From: Ilex aquifolium
Taxonomy: Eukaryota > Streptophyta > Magnoliopsida > Aquifoliales > Aquifoliaceae
Assembly (NCBI GenBank): GCA_951799425.1
Contig: OX637410.1
Coordinates: 6,882,001-6,946,000, forward strand
Length of the DNA: 64,000 nucleotides
Direction of reading: 5' to 3'
Shown here in pieces: positions 44,958 to 55,285 of the stretch. The position numbers and the translations under genes were made by a program. The stretch's first letter is position 1, and each line of letters starts with the position of its first letter. Below the pieces are notes generated by a model that made no database searches, was not told the DNA's origin, and worked only from the letters and a program-made list of their open reading frames with translations.

Positions 44958-46791
44958 TGATGAGCGCAAAATATTGTATATTTGACGGCCTCATTTCATG
45001 CATTTTAACTTAACTTTGCATTTAATTACTTAGAGTTAGCCAAAGTTAGGAATAATGTTGAATTTTTTTATGTTGCAGGTAATTACAGCTTAAATGATGG
45101 ATTTTAGAACCTTGCAACTAAGTGTGGATGTGTGGTGAAGGCATGGACACATTACTTGAGAATTTGGAGGCTTAAAATTGAAAGAAATCAAGGAGGTATT
45201 GGTGTTTGGTAACAAAGGCACCAGCACCCACACCATTTGGTTGCAGTACCTCAATTTTCCTCCATTTTGACCATGATTCGCTTCGAATATGAAAAAGTGC
45301 AAAACATGAAAGTTGTAGATCTGAATGTCTTCTGTATTCTGTCAAAATTTTAGCTCAATCGGACGGTTGGATCAAAATTATGATGATTCTACAAAAATTG
45401 GTCCGCAGTAGAAACACTACCGGTACGGTTCTGCCTCTGGAGTTCGGGGGTACCGGTACACAATACCGGTACTGTCTGCTGAACAGCCCAAAACACCTGC
45501 AAACCATGCTCCACTTTCTTGGGGGTCACACTATTGATTCCCCCACTTGTCCCCTGACATCCCTTACACATTTACATGATTCTTACACCCTTGTGGAAGA
45601 TTTTGAAGGCAATGGCATTAATGGGGATGGGAGAGAAGGGGGCAGCCAGGAGAGTTGCAGGCTAGGCTTGTCTTAGCCTGTGCAATGCATCAACTCAGCC
45701 TCCTATGGATGGGAGGCTTATCACACACATAGGGGGACCATCATGGACGAAAATGCAGAGCTCTCACACTCCATATACTCAGCATTCACAAGCTTTGAAG
45801 GGGTGGCTACCTAAGCTTAGGAGTAGTTCCAAGGAAAAAGATGAATAGTTAGATTTTTGCATTGTCTTCACCCATTTCACTTGTAATCTTTTTTAAGGAT
45901 CTTGTAAGCCTCATTTATTGTCTTTAATGTCATTTATTTCTAATGCTTTGCAAGTTTAGTTATGCATTCTAGATTCTACCATTGTTGTTTTGAGTTCTTC
46001 ATTTTCAAGCTTTGAAATGGGTATTGAATATTTTTCTTCATAGCTTAAGATTTCTTGCTTTAAGTTAAGTTCAATGTTTCCTTTCTTCATTATGTCCCTT
46101 TACATTATGCATGTATTTCTTGCTTTCATGAGTAGCTAGATTTTTAAGTTGGCTAATCCAAGGGAGACCTCCTCTTGGGTGTGCCATTTTAACTCATTTT
46201 CTTTCCCCCTCTCAGGGTACGATGGATCGGTTTGACTGGGTTGAGAGTGGATACAGTTGTGAGTCTTTGATATCCCGTAGGCCTGGTCACGGGTTATGCT
46301 TGGATCCTCACCTCCATTTCATCCCTAACTTCCCACGAATCAATCGTTCATCTAAGCTTTATTCGAGGAAGGCTTCGAGTTGATTTGGGATTCCCATTGG
46401 AATGAACCCTTCGAATTAGCTAACACTTGTTTTATTTCATTTTCATTCACAAACTTCACTCACAAAAACTCAAACACAAAAGATTTTTTTACACTTTCTC
46501 TTTTTGACAAAATCACCTTCACACACTTGAACTTTCTTTCCCTGAGGAGACGACCTTGGAATACTTTTCCAAGTAAAACACGACAAGCAAAAGACTCCTT
46601 GCGCTTGGGGAGCACTTTTGTTCACACATATTATTTCCACACATATTTTGTTCACTTCATTCATCCACCATTCCGTTGCCCTATTTCCCACATCATTCTG
46701 AGGGAGAGTGACACTCCCCTCACACATACACCATATACACATTGAGGGATGATTTTAGGAGGTTAGGAACTACAACGGTTTTCACCAAGCA
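44958..46791 (+). mobile_element. Family A 5' LTR of a nearly complete element
   Basis: Starts TGATGAGCGCAAAATATTG and ends TTCACCAAGCA at 46791. The target duplication is GCAAT (44953-44957) against GCAAC (53204-53208). GTACCGGTAC-type palindromes lie near 45416-45425 and at 45450-45459 and 45463-45472 (13 bp apart). It is 1834 bp; the 3' LTR carries two deletions by comparison. Confidence 0.93.
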
Positions 46792-46795
46792 TTTT

Positions 46796-46813
46796 TGGCG
46801 TCGTTGCCGGGGA
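46796..46813 (+). promoter_or_regulatory. Primer-binding site (tRNA-Asp type)
   Basis: TGGCGTCGTTGCCGGGGA, 17 of 18 matches to the tRNA-Asp complement, 4 bp from the LTR end. The one change is C to T in a CpG. Confidence 0.92.
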
Positions 46814-46920
46814 AGGTTAAGCGTCGAGTTCAAAGGTGATTTTGGACGGCATAGGTAAGTGTCGTGATTTTCATCACGGGCCAAGGTATGTCGTCTCTTT
46901 TGTAAATAGTTTGTAAATAG

Positions 46921-47144
46921 CTTTTGTTTTATGTAATGTCTTATAATTTTTATGATAATGTATTAAATGCCCCATATTATGAAAATGTGTGTGAGATTTG
47001 TGAAGAGTATGGACACATCACTAGTGAGTACCCAATAAATTATCTGGTTCAAGACTTTGCATGCAAAGGTTCAAATTCAATTTTGAACTACTTAATTTTT
47101 TACCCAAACCATTATGTTGCAACGAGTTATTTGATTAGTACTTA
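46921..47144 (+). pseudogene. Family A gag remnant with zinc knuckle
   Basis: The frame contains ENVCEICEEYGHITSEYP, a CCHC knuckle with the last Cys changed to Tyr, followed by a Tyr/Asn-rich stretch (FYPNHYVATSYL). Everything normally upstream of the knuckle (the capsid domain) is missing between the leader and here. The frame is then broken by the family C LTR. Compared with the 751-codon gag-PR at 17235 this is a heavily reduced gag. Confidence 0.6.
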
Positions 47145-49064
47145 AAGTTGACATATTATTATGACATTTTAAGACTAATGGTACTTTAATGGAGTTTAAG
47201 TGATGTCATTTCAGGCCCTAAACTGAACAAGGACCCAAGAACAACAAGTACCACACTTGGATGCACCAGTACATTAGAGCCCAAAATTGGAGAAGCTTGG
47301 AGCACAGCTAGAACGTTCGAACGCCAACTCACGTTCGAACGTCCACAATACACTGTAGCAGACTCAACTGTTGAAGAGAAGGCGTGTTGCAGTTAGGAAA
47401 GAAGACTGGAACTCTGAAGTACTTGAGTGCACGTTCGAACGCCAACTCACATTCGAACGTGCACTTGAGTTGATGGAAGACCAGACCACTGCAGAGAGTT
47501 GGAACTGAACTTCACAGAAGACCACAGTGAAAGGGGTCAGAGCAAATCTGGCGTTCGAACGCCCTTAGTGCAAAAACAAGAAGAAACGTTCGAACGGCAG
47601 TCAACGTTCGAACGCCCTCAGTGCAAAAACAGAAAGAACGTTCGAACGCCAACTCACGTTCGAACGTTATCCACAGACTGGCAGCAGAGTTGTTGACTGT
47701 TCACTTGGACTTGGGCGGCAAACACTATTCTTTCACCCCCCCTGCCTCCTCCTCTTGCCTATAAATACTCCCCTTGTTGGAGAGCTAAAAGGGAGCATAG
47801 TAGGAAGTAGATAGTGATGGAGGCTTAGACTCTCACTCTCATTGTAGTTAGTTCATTTTCCTTATGAATTCTTTATTTTAGAGATTAGTTTGGCTTTAGC
47901 CCAACATCTCTTGCTTGTTATAACAGTAGTTTGATGCTTATGCTTATGTTTATGCTTTCATTTCTCATGCATAGAAGAGAAATAGCTCCCATCTTGGTTG
48001 AGGAAGCAACCCTCCAATCTTTGGTTGAGGAAGCCACCCTCCAAATGTGACTAGCTTTCTTCTACTTTTATTGTTCATGCATTTCACTTCCATTGCTTGA
48101 GCTTCCTTCTTTCTTAGAAGTGTGAAACTCTTCCATTTTTCTAGAGCTTGATTAAAGCCGTGAAGGGTGGAACGTGATTCACTCATTCTTTGTGAAAGAT
48201 TCGCTCCGCGTTTGTTGTTACTTTATCTTTTAAAAGTTCTCCACTTGGAAGGATGAGCATCACTCACTTTTCTAGCTTTACCCAAGCCATGAAGAGTGAG
48301 TAGTTTCTCATTCACTCTTTAGTGAGAGGAGAAAGGCATGTACAAGTTATCCGGGAATCATATTTGTGCAATGTTCTTTTATGCTTAATGTTTATTTCTT
48401 CTTGTTATCGGATGATTGATTGCATCTAGCAAAGCTAAGGTACTTTGTATAATTGTGAGCTCTTTCTATGACAGGGATGACTCCTGCATAGAAAGACTCA
48501 TCAGTTCAAGGCAAGTACCCCGGCTAGATCCTAATGACTACCCTTCAATCTTCCCCCTTAATGTACTTCATTTAAAGAATGGACTATTAATATCATTATT
48601 GGATGTCTTGTAGAAACACTTGCTTGTTTGTAGACGGGTTAAGTCTCGGCACAGGCAATTCTTGTAAACTTCTAGAAAGACATCGGAATCATGTTCTTAA
48701 TTCTCACAATCCATCTTTATCTTCCGATTAACTTGTTGTTGACACGGGAGTTAATTGAGTTATCAAGCACAATTATGACAAACCGGATAACTAACTACAT
48801 GTCCAGATCCTTGCACTAAAGGATGACTCTTTTTAATTAGCATTCATCTCCTATTTTGTTAAGAAAATCTTTCTGGAAAGAATCTTATATTCTGTCCAGC
48901 AAAACCCATATCTCGCAGCAAATCAAAAAGGTTACAATCAAAAGGTCTCTACCACTGCTTGCCTTAGAAATATCAACAAAAGTTCCCTGTGGATTCGACT
49001 CCGGACTCAAACCGGATTATTACTACAGCTTGACCGCCTGCACTTGGGTGTATACATTTGGATC
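47136..49064 (+). mobile_element. Family C (Athila-clade) solo LTR in the gag remnant
   Basis: The last about 90 bp (GTGGATTCGACTCCGGAC, CGCCTGCACTTGGGTGTAT) are homologous to the 3' ends of B LTRs, which shows this is an LTR in plus orientation. The start is near 47136-47156. Both boundaries are approximate: I could not find a convincing target duplication. Nine CGTTCGAACG-type palindromes lie at 47314-47666, and a TATAAATA box at 47760-47767. No PBS or PPT flanks it. Confidence 0.6.
47314..47666. promoter_or_regulatory. Four 18-bp-spaced pairs of CGTTCGAACG palindromes
   Basis: Pairs start at 47314/47332, 47432/47450 (second copy CATTCGAACG), 47587/47605 and 47639/47657. Each is exactly 18 bp apart. 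A single copy is at 47552. They end about 95 bp upstream of the TATAAATA box. Confidence 0.7.
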
Positions 49065-49066
49065 AA

Positions 49067-49731
49067 GCCATCATTATTCGAGTTATGGTTGGGAGAATGA
49101 ACCCTATAATTTTTCATCCAATCTCACACCACCAAATGAATTTTACCACTATCCAACATATGAGGACTCAACCGAACAAGAATTGGAAAATATTATTTAC
49201 GAGTTTATGCAATATCAAATGGAAGTCAATGCCCAAGTAGCCCAACAATTTAATGAAATTAGAGATGACGTTATTGCATTGACTAATGCTATAAGTACTA
49301 TACATGAAGAACAATATCTTGAGCATAGTCAATGTATTGAGGATGATCATCTCAATGGAATACAAATTGATGTTGAATCTCCCACCACTATTGATTGTGA
49401 AAAATTTAACGATGTTGTTATCTCACATGAGGCTAATGAGCCCAAGGTCATTTTTCCATCAAAGAGTGCTGTTGAGATTCACATTTTTCAACTTAGGGAG
49501 GGCATTGAAATGGAGTTAAGCGTAGAAACTTTTGACGAGAAATTGTATACTCAATTGTTGGAATTGCATAAACTTGCCTACACCTCGGTTTGGTTGAGAA
49601 TTTTGAATCATTATCCTTGCTATGTTTGGATAGATGGGTTAGGAAGGGCATTTATACAACAAAAAAATTGTAAAATCAAAAAAAATCAATGGGCGCAAGC
49701 TCATATCCGAATTGAAGACGGATTGACATGA
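49067..49731 (+). CDS. Orphan ORF of the non-autonomous family A element (about 220 codons)
   Basis: The frame is open from inside the family C LTR (48856) to the stop at 49729. The element's own part begins near 49067 (SHHYSSYGWENEPYNF). The first third resembles the C-terminal part of Athila gag (SNLTPPNEFYHYPTYEDSTE, then a helical Gln/Glu-rich segment like the one at about residues 480-530 of the 17235 gag). The rest (FQLREGIEMELSVETFDEKL, YTQLLELHKLAYTSV, then NHYPCYVWIDGLGRAF) matches no family I recognise. No transmembrane or signal segment is visible. There is no pol downstream. The frame has stayed open although the element carries a nested LTR, which may be recent insertion, chance or constraint. 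Confidence 0.5.
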
Positions 49732-51739
49732 GCCCTTGTTGTTTTGTTTCCATGTACATAGTAGTTAGATTTCTTTTATTGGTATATTTTTATTTTCATA
49801 ATGTTGTAGTGTAGATTTTAGCAAGAAGGTTGTTTACCTCTTCCTAAGTTGGACTCATTTCACTTTGAGCATCATTGTAGCAAATCTTATTGGGTATCAT
49901 GTTCTAGTCTAAGTTGGGGGGTGTAAACAAGTTTTTTGTGTTTTATTTTTTTCGTTAATGTACATATATATATGAAAAAAAAAAAAGGGGGAGTATCTCA
50001 TTTCCCATGTTACTTTCATTTTTTATCATTGCATGATTCCTTGTGCATTGAGGACAATGCATGGTTCAAGTTGGGGGGTGAGGTGCACCATTTACATTTT
50101 CCACCACTTTTTGTATAGAATAATGAAAAATGTGAATTTTGAAAAATTTTGGTTCCAATATTGAACTATATTCCCCTATCCTAATGGTTATGGGATTTGT
50201 GATTACTTGATCTTCATTTTGAACTTTGAATACATGAGCACATTATAGAAGTTTATCCTATTGCTAAGAATATCACATACTTTTTTTGCTTTTGAACTCA
50301 ACCATAAGTGCACCATGAACTTGTAATTTTTTCAATTTATGGATTGAGTTCACATTTAGTGCTTGACATGAATAGTGGAGATGAGTAAGAACCCATGTGA
50401 GCTTTAATGCCAATCCTTGTTTGGAGGGAACTTACATTTACTCAAGGAACAATTTTTCAAATTCCAAATTTGTTCAATAATCTCATTATGCTTGTTTTGG
50501 TTAGGTGCATTTGGGTAGTTGATTGACTTTGTCTTGAAATGCATAATGCTCCCCCATGCTTATTTAGAAATGATCTTAGGCCATCTTTGTTTTGCTTTGA
50601 GCCTTAGCCTTTTTCTTGTAAAATTTTTATCCCTAGTGCTATGATTGAGCCTTAATTGAAAATTCGTTTCCATGCCACACAAGTGACCAAGCCAGTGCAA
50701 AAAGATAAAAATCTACCTCACCTTGGTTGTTCCTAGTGCTAAGTATGAGTGATCATAAAAGAGAAGGAAGTATGGCAGAAACTCAACAAAAAGGGATGAA
50801 TGATGTTGAATTCAAAGAGTTGAACGGAAAAGAATGAAAATCCAAGAAAAGGAGAAAAAGGGGTGGAAGAAGAAAAAGAAAAGAAAAATGTTAAGGAAAA
50901 GAAGAAAGAAAAGAAACAAAGAGTGTGGTGATGGTGTTAGCCTAGAAATCCCATAAAAGGGAGATCTTTTTGAAATAAATGTCATCTACTCGGAACAACT
51001 CTCTTTGTTATCCTATATCCTTCGTTTCTTTTGCATCAATATCACCCCAAGGCTCCATTATAACCCGTGAAAGTCCTAAATGATCTAGAGAAGCATGGGG
51101 GATGCATACTTTTAAAGAAAAAGAGAAGTTGATTTTGCTATCTAATGCCCTAGCATTCCTTTCATGAGATTATGCCAAGGTTGTTTCATTTTTATGAATG
51201 AACTTCATTTTTGGATTATATGTGAGCATACTTTGTTTTGTGCACAAGACTCTATCTCACAATTACACATGGAGAGCATGTCAGGATAACTATAGTGTGA
51301 TTCATTATTGAGAGACACCTTTGGTGAGTTTGCATCGAAGCTGAATTTGGATAGCCCAAGTAAATGTGAACTACATTGTGTAAATGTTTAAATTACATGT
51401 CCATTTCACACACACACGAGTTTGAAAATGAATGTGTATGTGGATACTCTAGAATAGCATTTATGGCTATGATGTGTCTTATGTGTGATTTGTTCAGGTG
51501 TTCGGAGCAAGTTGTTTTTGACATCCCAATGCTAGTTAGGATAAGTGAATATGCTTTAAATATTTGACACTAGGAAAAGAAGTTTATAGGTACCTTCACG
51601 AGACAAAACTTGTCCACTAGGGATCACCTAGGGGTTTAAAGGCTTGTTGTATGTGCTAAATGCAATAGCAGAAGTAGTATAGGTTTATTCTTTGTTTTCT
51701 TAATTTTTACATTTTGTTTGCTAGGGACTAGCAAAGCTT
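49732..51739 (+). other. Family A noncoding tail
   Basis: No gene. Features in order: PPT-like AAGTTGGGGGG at 49909-49919 and again at 50074-50084 after a GAGGACAATG block (50050-50059); blocks shared with 10640-12120; an A/G-rich tract (50819-50930); TTTCATGAGATTATGCCAA (51160-51178); and the pre-PPT box (51597-51640). The element goes straight from gag-like sequence to this tail, with no pol. Confidence 0.75.
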
Positions 51740-51750
51740 AAGTTGGGGGG
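51740..51750 (+). promoter_or_regulatory. Polypurine tract of the family A element
   Basis: AAGTTGGGGGG lies 2 bp before the 3' LTR start TGATGAGCGC at 51753. This is the third copy of this tract in the tail and the only one next to an LTR. Confidence 0.85.
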
Positions 51751-51752
51751 TA

Positions 51753-53203
51753 TGATGAGCGCAAAATATTGTATATTTGACGGCCTCATTTCATGCATTT
51801 TAACTTAACTTTGCATTTAATTACTTAGAGTTAGCCAAAGTTATGAATAATGTAAAATTTTTGATGTTGCAGGTAATTATAGCTTAAATGATGGATTTTA
51901 GAACCTTGCAACAAAGTGTGGATGTGTGGTGAAGGCATTGACACATAACTTGAGGATTTGGAGGCTTAAAAGTTAAAGAAATTAAGGAGGTATTGGTGTT
52001 TGGTAACAAAGGCACCAGCACCCACACCATTTGGTTGCAGTACATTGGTTTTCCTCCATTTTGACCATGATTCGCTTCAAATCTGAGAAATTGAAAAACA
52101 TCAAAGTTGTAGATTTGGATGTCTTTTGTATTCTGTCAAAAGTTATCTCAATCGAACGGTTGGATCAAAAGTTATGATGATTCTACGAAAACTGGTCCGC
52201 AGCAGAAACAGTATCGGTACACAGTACCGGTACGCAGTACCGGTATGGTTCTGCCTCTGGAGTTCGGGGTACCGATACACAGTACCGGTACTGTCTGCTG
52301 AACAGCCCAAAACACCTGCAAACCATGCTCCACTTGCTTGGGGGTCCCACCATTGATTACCCCACTTGTCCCTTGACATCCCTTACACATTTACATGATT
52401 CCTACACCATTGTGGAAAACTTTGAAGGCAATGACATTAATGGGGATGGGAGAGAAGGGGGCAGCCAGGAGAGTTGCAGGTTAGGCTTGTCTTAGCCTGC
52501 GCAATGCATCAACTCAACCTCCTATGGATGGGAGGCTTATCGCACACCTAGGGGGACCATCATGGACGAAAATGCAGAGCTCTCACACTCCATATGCATG
52601 TCTTTCTTGCTTTCATGAGTAGCTAGATTTTTAAGTTGGCTAATCCAAGGGAGACCTCCTCTTGGGTGTGCCATTTCAACTCATTTTCTTTCCTCCTCTC
52701 AGGGTACGATGGTTCGGTTTGACTGGGTTGAGAGTGGATGCAGTTGTGAGTCTTTGATAGCCTGTAGGCCTGGTCACGAGTTATGCTTGGATCCTCACCT
52801 CCATTTCGTCCCTAGCTTCCCACGAATCAATCGTTCATCTAAGCTCTATTCAAGGAAGGCTTCGAGTTGATTTGAGATTCCCATTGGAATGAACCCTTCG
52901 GATTAGCTAACACTTGTTTTATTTCATTTTCACTCACAAAAACTCAAACACAAAAGATTTTTTTACACTTTCTCTTTTTGACAAAATCACCTTCACACAC
53001 TTGAACTTTTCTTCCCTGAGGAGACGACCTTGGAATACTTTTCCAAGTAAAACACGACAAGCAAAAGACTCCTTGCGCTTGGGGAACACTTTTGTTCACA
53101 CATATCATTTCCACACATATTTGTTCACTTCATTCATCCACCATTCTGTTGCCCTATTTTCCACATCATTCCGAGGGAAAGTGACACTCCCTTCACCCAT
53201 ACA
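51753..53203 (+). mobile_element. Family A 3' LTR with two deletions
   Basis: It aligns with the 5' LTR (44958-46791) but lacks about 335 bp near 52590 (between CCATAT and GCATGT) and the last about 80 bp. It ends CCCATACA at 53203, next to GCAAC, which pairs with GCAAT on the left side. GTACCGGTAC-type palindromes lie at 52211, 52224, 52237, 52269 and 52282, with 13-bp steps within each group. Confidence 0.9.
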
Positions 53204-53208
53204 GCAAC

Positions 53209-53236
53209 CAAACAGTACTAGTCCCTAGTAATAAAT
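53209..53236 (-). other. Family B element fragment next to its PPT
   Basis: The minus strand reads TACTAGGGACTAGTACTG then GTTTGGTTG, matching 38100-38125 just before the PPT of the plus B element. It shows that the A element entered the minus B element between its PPT region and its 3' LTR (43434-44947). Confidence 0.75.
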
Positions 53237-55285
53237 TGTAACACCCCAAAACACACCCTGGACGACGTTACTATCCAAGACCATTCACAACATGAGAGCG
53301 ACTAAATAAATTCCATAAATAAAGAAATCTCATTCATCATATATCATGTCCATAACATTATCCCAATAGAATAAGCCAAATCATGGCAATTACATCCCAA
53401 AAGAGTTAAACGTAACTTAGCAGCGGAATAATAAAAGATTACATTTTACATGATCCCAAAATAACCCTTCAATCTAATACAAAGAAGGACCGTCGAGATA
53501 TCCCCCTCCGGATCCCCCTACTGGTCTTCTAACCGATCCTCTGTTATAGCATCACCTGAAAAATGTGTTGATGTGTAGGGGGTGAGCACTAAGCTCTGTA
53601 GGAAAATCCTCCCAAACTCAAACAAGGTTTAGAAAACATGTAAAACAAGTCGGTCTCATTTCACAAACATCATATATAACTTTTGAAGTAAAACCAGGAC
53701 ATTTGAATAGATCTCAAGTTTAAGGAACAACAGTAATTAAATGAATAAGTGAAACCAATATACAGTTAACAAACCATATCCAAATATAATCCAATCCACC
53801 ATACACTGTTTCCACAAGTTCTCGCAGAATCCCATACTTCCCAAGACTCTTGTAGAAACCTTCTATGGTAAAGTGAACAATAACCAATATACAATAGATA
53901 ATCCATTCTACCATAAACCGTTTCCAACAAGTTCTCGCGGAATCCCATACTTCCGGAAACTCTTGTCGAAACCATTTCTGGTACAATGCACGATAACCCA
54001 CACTGTATGTCCAACACAACCCACGTTACTAATCCGTGATCATTAGTGATATGAAAAGTTTATACCCACACGGCGTACAAAGGCGTCTACCCACTCCATG
54101 TGGTAGGAAAAGTTCATACCCGCGTGGCATATAAAGATGTATATCCACTACATGATACCCGGTCAATAGTAATCCATGTTCGTATCGTACAACCACGTAA
54201 GAAATAAAATACCAATAAATATCTCACATAACCAACAATTACACAAGTCCCCAATTCACCCTCAAAGCCTTATTTCTCAAGCATCCTTACAAGGAACCTC
54301 CTGAGAAGGAATGAGCATCCTTACAAGGAACCTCTCACCCTTGTTCCTCCAAACAACCAAACAAGACATACGATATCCACAATTTCCTCAATTAACAATT
54401 AACTCCACAAATCCCCAATTTCACATGTAACATTCCAATAAAACAATTTAAGCAAAAGTACATGAGATCATCAAAAATATCATTTTATTGTTCGACACAA
54501 ACCACTAAAGTTTTGAAATCAAAACATATGAGTAATCAAACTTTGGAATCATTATAACGGAATATTAAGCTTGGAGTACAAGGAATAAAGGCGCACCAAG
54601 CTTGAAAATCATGAACAAAGGAGAATTTGAGATTTAACGGAACAATCATGTATGGAAATAAATAACAAACGACCACCAAGGTGTGAAATCAAGAACAAAT
54701 AATTATGAAGCTTAGAAATCAAGACCAAAAGAACACTCAAGTCTTGGAACCAAGAATGAAGAATATCAAGTATTGAATATCAAGCTTAGAATTCAAAATA
54801 ATGGAACAATCATGAATTGAAATCAATAACAAAGGAGAAGTCAAGAGAAAAACACATTTCTCTTGAAGACTAGGGTTTGGTAGCAAGCAAGGAGATTTAG
54901 GGTTACCCAACAATCACATGATTTTCCACATGGCATTAATTGCAAGAATAGCAAGAATTAAGGATTGGATAGCATACATATAACATTTAGAGTTAAGAGA
55001 TACATATAAATAAACGTAGCCTCAATGTAAAAGAATGGAAGAAAACCCCTACCTCAATGCTAAAGAGTTTTAGCCAAATACCCAAGCTTCAAGACCTTCT
55101 TGCTTTCCTTTCTTTTCCTTTTTAATCTCCTCTCCCTAGGGTTTTCAAAAGACTTGGGTAAGAGTGGGTGAAGAATGGAAGAAAAGAGAATGAGTAGAGA
55201 AGTGAAATCTTAGAAATCTAGGGTTTTAATCTTCTAAAATGGTGTATCTCTCCTTATCTTTGATGTTCTTCTCTCCCTCTCTTTC
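53237..55285 (-). mobile_element. Family T solo LTR, part 1 (TAAAT target duplication, carries two nested LTRs)
   Basis: The plus strand starts TGTAACACCCCAAAACACACC (LTR 3' end). The LTR continues at 57784-57866 and 60409-60780 after two nested insertions; the native length is about 2.5 kb. TAAAT flanks it at 53232-53236 and 60781-60785. A degenerate repeat array of ATCAAGAACAAA-like units (about 54600-54850) and a 21-bp direct repeat (54280-54300, 54314-54334) add length. Confidence 0.9.

Noticed and set aside
47314..47666. Regular palindromic repeats considered as a CRISPR array
   Set aside because: The units are 10-bp palindromes at unequal long intervals in a plant LTR with a TATA box; there are no spacers of constant length and no cas genes.
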